From the NCBI GenBank assembly GCA_021774075.1, contig JAJFJK010000109.1, positions 1 to 46,547 on the forward strand: DNA of 46,547 nt, read 5' to 3'. Numbering within the stretch: the stretch's first letter is position 1; each line of letters starts with the position of its first letter. The translations under genes and the position numbers were made by a program. Under the pieces are notes generated by a model. It ran no database searches. It had not been told where the DNA came from and was given only the letters and a program-made list of their open reading frames with translations. The stretch is from Nitrosomonas sp. (GTDB lineage: Bacteria; Pseudomonadota; Gammaproteobacteria; Burkholderiales; Nitrosomonadaceae). Shown here one piece after another: positions 18,139-26,868 of this stretch.

Positions 18139-19407
18139 TTAGAGCGCAGCTGATTTCTCTAACAGCGCCACATATCGGGACAAAACATTTTTATCGGGGC
18201 CATCCAACACTTCCTTCAAAAAACGTTGGCGGTTCTCTTCAACATAAAAGGAATCACAGCCATTAGCCAAAAAATTGCTGATTTTTTCATAAACATCATC
18301 TCGGCACCTCAATTCTGTTTCAGGCATATAGTCTGCTACAGTTGAACGGCCGGCAATTAAATAATCAGCGGCCAGCACCGGCTTTTTTACCCGAACAGCT
18401 TCAAAAACAACAGATGTAGCTAAATCAATAATAACATCAGACCAATGCATCAAATGCGCTGAATGTGCATCATCTCCAGCAATACTCACGTTTGGCAACT
18501 GCTTAATTGAGCTGTCTTTGGTCAACGATTGCTTCCAGCCACTGCGTGTGTGTGGTTTTATAATCAATTCAACGCCCGGGAAAGCCACAATCATATGGAC
18601 AACCTCACCCACTTCTTCCCAGAATGTTGTGAAATTAGCCTTTCTTAAAAACATCACTATTTTAAGCTGACTATCAGAATGTGCTAATGGCGAAGGCGGC
18701 AGTATTTCAGCCAATTTAACCAGCCATTCTTCACAAAAACGCGCAGAACCCAAAACAGCAATTGCCTGCTCATCCAGAAATGGCCGGAAACGTACTGCAC
18801 ATAATTCATTTGGCACAACGACTTTATCAAATATCCCGGCAGCAGAAAATGTAGCATCAGGCCCAACACTTCGTTCTCCACAACGTATCAGTTGATTAGC
18901 ATGCGGGCTGTCACCATGCGGCAATGACAGTGTACCCAGCCCTTTATTACGCGCCATTTCCAGCAGAATCTTTATCCATTCTATGCTAATAACCGAATTT
19001 CTCTCCACCCAATCGAAAGCAATGACGCCGCCATCAACGTGTTCAAAACTTCTCGTCAACAATTGATTAGCCGTATGTCGCCATAATGGTTCGCGTCGTT
19101 TCTCATCAAACCGATCAGCCAGTGAGCTGACCAATGAACCGAGAATCTTTATCCGCCGCACATTACCCGTTAACAAAAACATCTGCAGCCGCCACTTTAA
19201 AAAACTAAGCAGTCCAAACAGCTCGCGCACATGTGCAACACGCACACCTTCCAGCGTGCCTAGATATTTAATACGGAAATCGTGACTAAACTTTGCTGAT
19301 CCAATTATAACCACATCACATTGGTGACCGGATTCGACCCATTTGTAAATCACCGGTGCCACATGATCAATGTCATTATAATGACGCAGAAAGAAAAGGG
19401 CTTTCAT
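18139..19407 (-). CDS. Putative GT-B-type glycosyltransferase, paralogue 2
   Basis: 422 aa, paralogue of 15917-17218 from the first residue (MKALFFLRHYNDIDH) to near the end, with the same blocks LPHGDSPHANQLIR, MFLRKANFTTFWEE, IIKPHTRSGW and DLATSVVFEAVRVKKPVLAADY. More than half the aligned residues agree by eye. The two differ most in the 60-130 region, which in GT-B enzymes contributes to acceptor choice. They probably arose by tandem duplication and now add related sugars. It is the first gene of the leftward polysaccharide run, facing kdsB across 223 bp. Confidence 0.7.
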   Translation of the reverse strand: MKALFFLRHYNDIDHVAPVIYKWVESGHQCDVVIIGSAKFSHDFRIKYLGTLEGVRVAHVRELFGLLSFLKWRLQMFLLTGNVRRIKILGSLVSSLADRFDEKRREPLWRHTANQLLTRSFEHVDGGVIAFDWVERNSVISIEWIKILLEMARNKGLGTLSLPHGDSPHANQLIRCGERSVGPDATFSAAGIFDKVVVPNELCAVRFRPFLDEQAIAVLGSARFCEEWLVKLAEILPPSPLAHSDSQLKIVMFLRKANFTTFWEEVGEVVHMIVAFPGVELIIKPHTRSGWKQSLTKDSSIKQLPNVSIAGDDAHSAHLMHWSDVIIDLATSVVFEAVRVKKPVLAADYLIAGRSTVADYMPETELRCRDDVYEKISNFLANGCDSFYVEENRQRFLKEVLDGPDKNVLSRYVALLEKSAAL

Positions 19408-19630
19408 ACCCGCGATATGGTTATAATTGCATTAAAAAACGATGACATTTTTATTCTTTTCCCTGGACAAACTGCAAACCACACTAAGATAATATGCGCG
19501 GCAATTCTACACATGTAACCATTGATTTACCAGCAACCAGTCAAGCTTCATACCTGAATTTACTAAAATTTACAAAAAAGAGACTAAAGATTATTTCCGA
19601 GCGTTTATATAACAAATTAACTCAATACAA

Positions 19631-20380
19631 ATGAAAACAATCGCTGTAATACCTGCCCGCATGGGCTCATCTCGTTTCCCAGGCAAACCTATCGCAAATA
19701 TTCTGGGTCGCCCCATGATCGAGCATATCTACAAACGTGTGGCCATGAGCAAGTCGCTTAATGCCACTTATATCGCAACCTGCGACGAGGAAATTCGCCA
19801 AGTTGCCGAAGGTTTCGGTGCATCAGTCATTATGACCGCAGATACGCACGAACGCGCCAGTGACCGTGTAGCCGAAGCAGTCGCTGATATGGATGCAGAT
19901 CTCATCGTTATGGTGCAAGGTGATGAACCCATGACACACCCGGACATGATTGACAGCGCCGTGGCGCCATTTAGAGACGATGCGCAGCTGAATTGCGTGA
20001 ATCTGGTGCGTAAAATAGATCATGAAGCCGATTACCGTGATGTGAATACGATTAAGGTAGTTATGGATCAACACAACAATGCCATCTATATGTCGCGTCA
20101 ACCCATACCCACCATGGCCAAGACCGGTTTTGCGCACACCGCTGCTTACAAACAGATATGCATTATTCCATTTCGCCGTGACACTCTGTTTCAATACACC
20201 AACTTGCCGCCCACACCGCTGGAACAACTTGAGTCCGTTGACATGCTACGCCTGATAGAACACGGTATGAATGTTAAAATGGTGCATACCTCGTTCAATA
20301 CACAGGCCGTTGATACCGAGGCCGATTTAGCACGGGTTGCCAAACTGATGAAATCAGATCCATTGCTAACAAGTTATTAG
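19631..20380 (+). CDS. kdsB: 3-deoxy-manno-octulosonate cytidylyltransferase (CMP-Kdo synthetase-like)
   Basis: 249 aa. The CTP-binding N-terminus IAVIPARMGSSRFPGKP is textbook, and MVQGDEPM near residue 97 is the metal-binding segment. The enzyme activates a 3-deoxy-ulosonic acid as its CMP derivative. The sequence resembles housekeeping KdsB, but it sits at the head of a cluster with an HpaI aldolase, so it may be a second, dedicated synthetase for a modified ulosonic acid; whether another kdsB exists in the genome decides this. Starts at ATG 19631 with no obvious ribosome site; aldolase follows after 16 bp. Confidence 0.88.
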   Translation: MKTIAVIPARMGSSRFPGKPIANILGRPMIEHIYKRVAMSKSLNATYIATCDEEIRQVAEGFGASVIMTADTHERASDRVAEAVADMDADLIVMVQGDEPMTHPDMIDSAVAPFRDDAQLNCVNLVRKIDHEADYRDVNTIKVVMDQHNNAIYMSRQPIPTMAKTGFAHTAAYKQICIIPFRRDTLFQYTNLPPTPLEQLESVDMLRLIEHGMNVKMVHTSFNTQAVDTEADLARVAKLMKSDPLLTSY

Positions 20381-20396
20381 GGATTAAGGAAAATTC

Positions 20397-21158
20397 ATGC
20401 AACTAAAATCCAAACTGGCACAGTCTGAATTAACCATCGGCTCATGGGTCACACTGGGACATACGTCAATTGCCGAGATCATGGCTTCTGCTGGATTTGA
20501 CTGGCTGGTTCTTGACATGGAACATAGTGTGTTAGAACTCAGTGATATTCAAACCATCATTCAGGTACTCGATAGCAAACAATGCCCTGCCATCGTGCGT
20601 CTCACCTCAAACCACCCGGATCAGATTAAACGTGTCATGGATGCCGGTGCCACGGGCGTCATGGTGCCAATGATAAAATCTGCCGCAGATGCCAAAGCGG
20701 CGGTTGATGGTGTTTATTACCCCCCACGTGGCCAACGCGGTGTCGGTCTGGCACGCGCGCAAGGCTATGGCGCTAGCTTCCCGGCCTATCAACAGTGGTT
20801 GGAAAATAATGCGGTTATTGTTGCCATGATTGAACATGTCGATGCCGTCAATGCCATCGACTCAATTTTGGCGGTTCCCGACATTGATGCCTATATCATC
20901 GGCCCTTATGACTTGTCCGGCTCTATGGGTCGTCCCGGCGAATTGGATCACCCAGACGTACAAGCTGCCATTGCTCAAGTTCTGCATGCCGGGCAACGCG
21001 CCAACAAACCCGGCGGCATTCATGTCATCGAACCTGACCCGCAAGCATTGCAACAACGTATTCAAGCCGGATTTAACTTTCTGGGTTATGCCCTGGATAT
21101 CCGCATTCTTGACTCGATTTGTCGCAATCACCTTAAAACCATCCGTGCAGCGCTCTAA
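20397..21158 (+). CDS. HpcH/HpaI family aldolase
   Basis: 253 aa class II pyruvate aldolase with TIM-barrel repeats. Conserved parts: FDWLVLDMEHS, the substrate-arginine region PPRGQRGVGLARAQGYG, MIEHVDAVNAIDSI with the metal-binding Glu, and IIGPYDLSGSMG with the metal-binding Asp. Relatives cleave or form 2-keto-3-deoxy acids by adding pyruvate to an aldehyde. Next to a CMP-Kdo synthetase it could run in the synthetic direction to make a 3-deoxy-ulosonic acid. AAGGA precedes its ATG. It is closely spaced with both neighbours, so surely co-transcribed. Confidence 0.85.
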   Translation: MQLKSKLAQSELTIGSWVTLGHTSIAEIMASAGFDWLVLDMEHSVLELSDIQTIIQVLDSKQCPAIVRLTSNHPDQIKRVMDAGATGVMVPMIKSAADAKAAVDGVYYPPRGQRGVGLARAQGYGASFPAYQQWLENNAVIVAMIEHVDAVNAIDSILAVPDIDAYIIGPYDLSGSMGRPGELDHPDVQAAIAQVLHAGQRANKPGGIHVIEPDPQALQQRIQAGFNFLGYALDIRILDSICRNHLKTIRAAL

Positions 21159-21172
21159 CTACAATAAACACA

Positions 21173-22111
21173 ATGAATAAAATTGTTATTTCCACCTCTT
21201 CATTCGACACAGACAACAATCCCTATATCCAGCAGTTATTACAAAAAGGTATACAAGTCGTTAGCAACCCGCATAAGCGCAGACTGACTGAAGACGAGGC
21301 GATGGCATTACTGGATGATGGTGTGGTCGGCATGATCGCAGGTATTGAGCCACTTACAGAACGCGTCCTAAAATCCGCCAAAGGCCTGAAAGTTATTTCC
21401 CGTTGCGGCACGGGCATGGACAGCGTTGACCTGGTTGCCGCAAAAGAATTGGGCATGAGCGTCTTAAATACGCCGGAAGCGCCTGCTCAAGCCGTAGCTG
21501 AACTCACTATGGGACTCATGCTGGCGGCTTTGAGACAAATCTGCCACACGGACCAAGCCGTGCGTAAAGGTGAATGGCCGCGTACACAAGGTGGCTTGCT
21601 AGCCGCACAAACCGTTGGCATTATCGGCCTGGGACATATAGGCCGACGGGTTGCAAAGCTATGCCAAGCGTTTGAAGCCAACGTCATTGCACATGACCCA
21701 CATGTGGATCAGGCGCCGACTAGTGTCTCATTAGTACCCTTTGATCAGCTATTAGCCACGGCGGACATTATTAGCCTACATGTACCCTATGGCCCTGAAT
21801 TGCACCATTTACTGGACGCCCAAGCGTTTACAAATATGCAGTCTGGCGCCATCGTCATTAACGCTGCACGCGGTGGACTGGTTGATGAACATGCACTGAG
21901 CGAAGCATTGAACACGGGAAAACTCAAAGCCGCCGCACTGGATACTTTTGAGCAAGAACCCTATCAAGGGCCATTACTTGAATGTCAGAATCTTATCTTG
22001 TCTTCGCATGTTGGCTCACTCGCTAAAGAAGCGCGTCAAAATATGGAAATCGAAGCGGCGGAAAATTTATTACGCGGTTTAATTAAAGCAGGCTTAATCA
22101 ATGACGGATAA
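21173..22111 (+). CDS. D-2-hydroxyacid dehydrogenase (phosphoglycerate dehydrogenase-like)
   Basis: 312 aa. The NAD-binding motif GIIGLGHIGRRVAKL is near residue 147. The catalytic triad is intact: Arg in INAARGGLVDEHAL, Glu in DTFEQEP and His in SSHVGSLAKEA. There is no C-terminal ACT domain, so it is not a regulated SerA. In this cluster it probably oxidises or reduces a sugar-acid intermediate (inference). It overlaps the epimerase start by 11 bp. Confidence 0.85.
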   Translation: MNKIVISTSSFDTDNNPYIQQLLQKGIQVVSNPHKRRLTEDEAMALLDDGVVGMIAGIEPLTERVLKSAKGLKVISRCGTGMDSVDLVAAKELGMSVLNTPEAPAQAVAELTMGLMLAALRQICHTDQAVRKGEWPRTQGGLLAAQTVGIIGLGHIGRRVAKLCQAFEANVIAHDPHVDQAPTSVSLVPFDQLLATADIISLHVPYGPELHHLLDAQAFTNMQSGAIVINAARGGLVDEHALSEALNTGKLKAAALDTFEQEPYQGPLLECQNLILSSHVGSLAKEARQNMEIEAAENLLRGLIKAGLINDG

Positions 22112-23045
22112 CGCAATGTCAAATGAAACGGTTATAGTATTTGGTGCCAGCGGTTTCCTCGGCAGTCATGTTGCCGATGCCTTAACGAATGCGGGTTATC
22201 GAGTCCGATTATTTGATCGCAGCCCCTCGCCTTTTCTTAAACAAGGGCAGGAAATGATTGTCGGAGATATCATGGATCTCGATCAAGTCATAGAAGCCGT
22301 CAAGGGCGCTGACATTGTTTACAATTTTGCCGCCATTGCGGATATTGATGAAGCGCACAACAAACCGATTGCCACGACCACCATCAATGTTTTAGGCAAC
22401 ACACATGTACTGGAAGCCGCACGGCTTGCCACTGCACGCCGCTTTGTCTTTGCCAGCAGCATTTATGTTTATTCGGAATCCGGTTCCTTTTACCGCGCCA
22501 GCAAACAAGCCTCGGAGCGTTTTACTGAAACCTATCATGATCGCTATGGACTGGAATACAACATCTTACGTTATGGTTCGCTGTATGGCAGACGCAGTGA
22601 CCAACGTAACGGTATCTACCGTATGCTGCACGAAGCCGTTGATCAACACTCGATTACTTACAAAGGCAGCGGTGAAGCCATGCGTGAATATATTCATGTG
22701 GAGGATGCTGCACGCATGAGCGTGCAAGTACTGGCACCCGAATATGCCAACCGCCACATGATTCTGACCGGCCAGGAAAGATTACGCATCAAAGATGTCA
22801 TGACCATGATTTCTGAAATTATGCCATGGCCTGTTCAATTAAACTTTGATGAAGCCAATGTTGTTCACCACTACGAGATGACCCCTTACGCCTTCCAACC
22901 ACGTATTGGTCGCAAGCTGGTACTCAACGAACATGTCGATCTCGGACAAGGTTTACTGGATTGCCTCAGAGAAATCCATAAAGACCTGGAGCACACCGGT
23001 GAAAACGACGACGCAACCCCTTCAATATCCGACAACAGAGCCTAA
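22101..23045 (+). CDS. NAD(P)-dependent epimerase/dehydratase (extended SDR)
   Basis: 314 aa. Rossmann motif VFGASGFLGSHVADAL at the N-terminus and the catalytic YxxxK as FYRASK near residue 133, preceded by FASSIYVY. These are the marks of nucleotide-sugar epimerases and dehydratases. Two in-frame ATGs (22101, 22116) could start it; the upstream one overlaps the dehydrogenase gene. The C-terminal tail (TGENDDATPS) is acidic and poorly conserved. HAD gene begins 5 bp after it. Confidence 0.87.
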   Translation: MTDNAMSNETVIVFGASGFLGSHVADALTNAGYRVRLFDRSPSPFLKQGQEMIVGDIMDLDQVIEAVKGADIVYNFAAIADIDEAHNKPIATTTINVLGNTHVLEAARLATARRFVFASSIYVYSESGSFYRASKQASERFTETYHDRYGLEYNILRYGSLYGRRSDQRNGIYRMLHEAVDQHSITYKGSGEAMREYIHVEDAARMSVQVLAPEYANRHMILTGQERLRIKDVMTMISEIMPWPVQLNFDEANVVHHYEMTPYAFQPRIGRKLVLNEHVDLGQGLLDCLREIHKDLEHTGENDDATPSISDNRA

Positions 23046-23050
23046 CGCTT

Positions 23051-23692
23051 ATGCAAATAACTGACTGGCAAGCCATCATTTTTGACTTTGATGGCGTGGT
23101 TGCCGAATCCGGAAAAATAAAAACACAGGCCTTTGCAGATCTCTACCATGAATATGGTGAAGAAGTGGTCGCTGCTGTCGTGCAACACCATAATCAAAAC
23201 GGCGGCATGTCGCGCTACCGTAAATTTCATTATTACCAACAGCATTTTCTAGCTAAACCACCACTAACACCTGTAGAAGAACACGCACTGGATTTGCGTT
23301 TTTCAAAACTTGTAGTGGAAGCCGTTATTGCCGTTGATGCTGTGCTCGGTGCGAATGAACTCATTCACCAGCAAGCAGCGAGGATTCCTTTATTTGTCGC
23401 CTCAGGAACACCCGAAACCGAACTCAAAATAATCGTAGAAAAACGTGGCTTAGCACCCTATTTCAAAGAAGTGCGTGGCTCCCCCACACTAAAACAAACA
23501 CTGGTAGCGGAAATTTTGTCTGCACATCATCTAACCCCTGAATCGACATTAATGATCGGTGATGCACTGGTCGACTACGAAAGCGCCCATGCCAATGGCC
23601 TTGCCTTCCTGGGACGCGTTTACCCCGGCGACCCGAATCCTTTTCCAGCACATGTAAAAGTTGTTCCAGATTTATGCACCTTAGTGAATTAA
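23051..23692 (+). CDS. HAD-superfamily phosphatase
   Basis: 213 aa. HAD motif I IFDFDGVVAESG with the nucleophilic Asp near residue 12, motif II VASGTPE, and motif IV MIGDALVDYESA. The cap-1 subclass size fits phosphoglycolate or sugar phosphatases. In the neighbouring pathway it could remove the phosphate of an ulosonic acid phosphate, as KdsC does for Kdo-8-phosphate; the sequence is not KdsC-like though. Five bp separate it from the epimerase. Confidence 0.85.
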   Translation: MQITDWQAIIFDFDGVVAESGKIKTQAFADLYHEYGEEVVAAVVQHHNQNGGMSRYRKFHYYQQHFLAKPPLTPVEEHALDLRFSKLVVEAVIAVDAVLGANELIHQQAARIPLFVASGTPETELKIIVEKRGLAPYFKEVRGSPTLKQTLVAEILSAHHLTPESTLMIGDALVDYESAHANGLAFLGRVYPGDPNPFPAHVKVVPDLCTLVN

Positions 23693-23752
23693 TACTCTTC
23701 ATATTCAAGAATACACCATGAATAAAACACTCTAAAAGAGGTATTCTTAAAT

Positions 23753-24439
23753 ATGAAGAGTATACAAAGAAATGTCTACACAAGCATTGATCAACTTGCC
23801 AAGGGCTTCGCTGATTATGCCGCATCGACGCTACAAGATACGGTAGCCAAAAACCAAACAGCCAGTCTGGTTGTCCCTGGTGGTAACACACCGCGCCACT
23901 ATCTGCCCGTATTAGCCAATTGCGCACTGCCCTGGGACAAGATAACCATCACCTTGAGTGACGAGCGTTGGGTCGATGTCAACACGCATGAATCTAACGA
24001 AAACCTGGTCAAGAAGCATCTGTTAACCCATCTCCCCGAAAACACTCGCTTCGTTGGATTAAAAACCCAACATACCCTCCCTTTTGACGCCGTTGATGAA
24101 ATCCATCAACGGCTGGACAACATGCCACAACCAATTAGTCTCACTGTATTAGGTCTGGGGGAAGACGGTCATATCGGATCAATATTCCCAGGCATGAATC
24201 CTGTTGACCAAGACACTACCCAACACTGTGTTGCTGTTGATCAACCCGTCGCACTTTCTCCACGTATTAGCCTTTCCTTGAACACATTAGCTCAGAGCCA
24301 ACATATTGCGTTGGTTGTCGTCGGCAAAACCAAACGTCAACTACTGGACCGATTGAGCGAACTTCCCGACCCACAAATTCCGCTCGTCTGGTTGTTACAA
24401 CGTTGCCAATCACCCATTACAGTTTTTGAAACGGACTAA
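23753..24439 (+). CDS. pgl: 6-phosphogluconolactonase
   Basis: 228 aa of the DevB/Pgl type: SLVVPGGNTPRHYLPVL near residue 38, ITLSDERWVDVNTHESN, and LTVLGLGEDGHIGSIFPG with the catalytic His. It hydrolyses 6-phosphogluconolactone in the oxidative pentose phosphate pathway. Start ATG follows AGAGG. It lies 60 bp after the HAD gene in the same direction, so it may be transcribed with the sugar cluster or have its own promoter. No zwf is adjacent. Confidence 0.9.
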   Translation: MKSIQRNVYTSIDQLAKGFADYAASTLQDTVAKNQTASLVVPGGNTPRHYLPVLANCALPWDKITITLSDERWVDVNTHESNENLVKKHLLTHLPENTRFVGLKTQHTLPFDAVDEIHQRLDNMPQPISLTVLGLGEDGHIGSIFPGMNPVDQDTTQHCVAVDQPVALSPRISLSLNTLAQSQHIALVVVGKTKRQLLDRLSELPDPQIPLVWLLQRCQSPITVFETD

Positions 24440-24536
24440 ACTTTAAAGAATCGTCGATTAATTCTGAGCAGAATTGCTATGTTTGGCACTGAAGCATCAA
24501 CAAAACATTGTTTGAACACTTGAATCATTCCAAAAA

Positions 24537-24557
24537 ATGTCTACAATGGATAGACAT
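24537..24557. promoter_or_regulatory. Inverted repeat, candidate operator of the toxin-antitoxin pair
   Basis: ATGTCTA (24537-24543) and TAGACAT (24551-24557) form a perfect 7-bp inverted repeat with a 7-bp spacer, ending 35 bp before the antitoxin ATG. Type II antitoxins autorepress at such palindromes; the assignment is by position and symmetry only. Confidence 0.5.
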
Positions 24558-24592
24558 AAACAAACAGTCGCCAACTATCAACAGGAGTAGTC

Positions 24593-24829
24593 ATGAAAGC
24601 ATCAATTGTTGATTTGAGATACAAGACAAATGACATTCTCAAAGCACTTGATCGGAATGAAAGTGTCACCGTCCTCTACCACGGAAAAGTAAAAGGAATA
24701 ATCAAACCCGCACATGAAAAAACCACGTTAAAAGTCAAAGACCACCCTTTCTTCAGTATGCACAAAGCGTCTGAAGAAACTGTGCTTAAAGCGTTAGATC
24801 ATCTAAGAAAACCGCGTCATGATTTTTGA
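24593..24829 (+). CDS. Type II antitoxin, VapB/Phd-like
   Basis: 78 aa. The N-terminus MKASIVDLRYKTNDILKAL plus TVLYHGKVKGIIKPA resembles Phd/YefM or AbrB-like antitoxin folds, with the positively charged C-terminal half (HLRKPRHDF) that would bind the toxin. AGGAG precedes its ATG. It overlaps the PIN toxin gene by 11 bp, the standard antitoxin-first layout. I infer its role from that partner rather than from a strong motif. Confidence 0.75.
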   Translation: MKASIVDLRYKTNDILKALDRNESVTVLYHGKVKGIIKPAHEKTTLKVKDHPFFSMHKASEETVLKALDHLRKPRHDF

Positions 24830-25196
24830 TACCGATATTTTAATTTGGGTACAAAGAGGCAGTGAGAAAGCAGCCAGACTCATCGAAAGGACAGAAAGCC
24901 GATATCTTTCGATTCAAAGTTACATGGAACTACTGCAAGGTGCAAAGAACAAAATGCATCATAAATATGTAAAAGATTTCATCTGTGATTTCGAGTTCTC
25001 AATACTACCACTCACTGAAAACATTGGTCATCGGGCACTGATTTATGTTGAAGAATATACGCTGTCATCAAACATGAGGGCCGGAGATGCCATCATTGCA
25101 GCTACCGCAGTTGAAAACAACATGCCGCTGTCGTCAAGCAATATAAAACACTTCAAGGCAATCAAAGAACTGGAACTTAAAACTTTCAAACCATAA
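24819..25196 (+). CDS. PIN-domain toxin (VapC-like ribonuclease)
   Basis: 125 aa. The PIN acidic residues are in place: Asp4 and Asp6 in MIFDTDILIW, Glu37 in YMELLQG and Asp90 in RAGDAIIAATA, with the family's closing SSSNIKHFKAI near residue 110. VapC toxins cleave initiator tRNA or rRNA until VapB is degraded. The gene overlaps its antitoxin and is downstream of pgl, so the pair is a plain chromosomal TA module. No mobile element borders it directly. Confidence 0.9.
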   Translation: MIFDTDILIWVQRGSEKAARLIERTESRYLSIQSYMELLQGAKNKMHHKYVKDFICDFEFSILPLTENIGHRALIYVEEYTLSSNMRAGDAIIAATAVENNMPLSSSNIKHFKAIKELELKTFKP

Positions 25197-25261
25197 CTGC
25201 GTATACGCATAAGATTACAGAAACCCAAGACCCTGCGCCCGTGACACACGACACAGAACAC

Positions 25262-26764
25262 ATGCCCCCAGTAAACAACAAGCCCAAATCAGGCTGGGTT
25301 TTGCGTTGTACCGACGATTCCATTGCTGCCGGACAAATATCCATGTTAGCAATATTCGAGACAATGGTGGCGGTCGGTGTGTACTGGTGGCTTGCGCTGC
25401 AATTTGAATGGCCGTGGATGGCTTTTGTCAGCATGGTTGCGGCGCCGATATTGTTAATGCGTTCTGAAGAATCCATTGCACTTGGTGTCAAGCTGTTGCG
25501 TAGGTATTGGAAATCTGATGCAAAAGAAATGAGCCACCGAGACAAGATAATCATTTTTCTGGTCACAGCAACGGTGACGGGAATAGCGAGTTATTTTCTA
25601 GTGGCATACTGGTTAACAGACTATATCAGTTGGTCATTATTCTGGCGTGCTGCTGTACTAGGTGTGGTTGCGGTTATATTTACGACTATGGTTACATTTG
25701 CGGTTACAGTTGCATTTCTTGCGATTGGAAATCAAGCCGCCAATATGGGTACGAATGCAGCTGCGGGCGTAGTTTTTGTTTCGTTTGCGGTTATAACCGT
25801 GATCATAGTTACAGTAAAAGGTGCAAACACTATTGCAATTGCTGTTGCTGGTGTGTTTACGGGTATATGTGTAAGTGTGATTGCGAGCTCGCGATTTACA
25901 GCAACTGTGTATATTTTATTTTACCCATGTATAGCGATAGGCATCCTTATCAGGGGGTTCATCATTCGGTTATATGCTACATTGCGCCACCCACTTGCTG
26001 GATTAGCGCAATTACCATTAAATTGGCGCGAAACGTTGCTTGTGGTTGATTTCACGCATCCTCCAGAATTACTACCACAAGCTGGTACTATTGAACCCGC
26101 GTTAAGTGTAAAAGAAATCTGGGCGGATAGGCATAGCACAAAAGGAAATAGTCAGTTATTGATCCCCATTTTTCTATTCACTTTGTACATTCCCGCCTTA
26201 GTCTATCGCTGGAGCTTGAAAGCCAGTGCGTGGCTGTGGTTTCCACTTTCTTTGGCGCTCACATCGCCATTGCACCAGAAAAAAGCACAAGACAGCCGCC
26301 GTTGGGTGGCCATTCTTCATGCATGGCATTGGTCTTATTGGGTTATTGCCAGTGTTGGCATATTGTGGTTGCTGTCCGCCACGCCCCTGCTGGAAACATG
26401 GCTGCCGCTGTTGCCCGCTGAATACGCCACAGTTCACGCAAATCTACCTGCCCCTCCAGCCTTTGGCTTACGCTATGTACTGGCATGTTTTGGTTGTCTA
26501 TTAATTGTGCTATTGATCGTTAAGTCAAGAAACCTCAAAGCCAGCCACGGAGCAATACTGGAATCCCCCAATGAACTTAATGTGTTACCTCCAGAAGATC
26601 AGGCTGAGTTTCTGTCCATTGCAAAAAGCATCGATAGAATACGCCTGCTGCTGATTGCCGTTTTATTTTTATGGGGTGAAATGATGGCACTTGGTTTCTT
26701 GCATGCACACTATCCAGATTCTGTAGAACGCTTCATCTCACCCGCACTGATGTTCTACTTATGA
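25262..26764 (+). CDS. Multi-pass membrane protein of unknown function
   Basis: 500 aa (507 if a GTG at 25241 is used). There are at least eight hydrophobic segments: one pair near residues 25-60, a dense cluster at 95-230 very rich in Val, Ile, Ala and Thr, and more after 310 and 380. A cytoplasmic or periplasmic hydrophilic loop (VDFTHPPELLPQAGTIEP) divides the two halves. I do not recognise the family. The gene stands alone between the TA pair and zapE. Confidence 0.7.
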   Translation: MPPVNNKPKSGWVLRCTDDSIAAGQISMLAIFETMVAVGVYWWLALQFEWPWMAFVSMVAAPILLMRSEESIALGVKLLRRYWKSDAKEMSHRDKIIIFLVTATVTGIASYFLVAYWLTDYISWSLFWRAAVLGVVAVIFTTMVTFAVTVAFLAIGNQAANMGTNAAAGVVFVSFAVITVIIVTVKGANTIAIAVAGVFTGICVSVIASSRFTATVYILFYPCIAIGILIRGFIIRLYATLRHPLAGLAQLPLNWRETLLVVDFTHPPELLPQAGTIEPALSVKEIWADRHSTKGNSQLLIPIFLFTLYIPALVYRWSLKASAWLWFPLSLALTSPLHQKKAQDSRRWVAILHAWHWSYWVIASVGILWLLSATPLLETWLPLLPAEYATVHANLPAPPAFGLRYVLACFGCLLIVLLIVKSRNLKASHGAILESPNELNVLPPEDQAEFLSIAKSIDRIRLLLIAVLFLWGEMMALGFLHAHYPDSVERFISPALMFYL

Positions 26765-26868
26765 CAAGTAACAGTGCGTTAAAGCTGAGCCTCAGGTTTG
26801 TTAAACACGCGACGTAATCAAGTAAACTATACGTATGAGAAAGTCACATTAGCCAAAGGGAGCGTCGC

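Noticed and set aside
19631..20380. KdsB as NeuA/CMP-sialic acid synthetase
   Set aside because: The N-terminal ARMGSSRFPGKP motif and overall length are KdsB-type; no neuB or other sialic acid gene is present.
25630..26049. Cysteine- and tyrosine-rich frame inside the membrane protein gene
   Set aside because: Composition is the out-of-frame echo of the Val/Ile-rich helices; the main frame is complete and hydrophobic.
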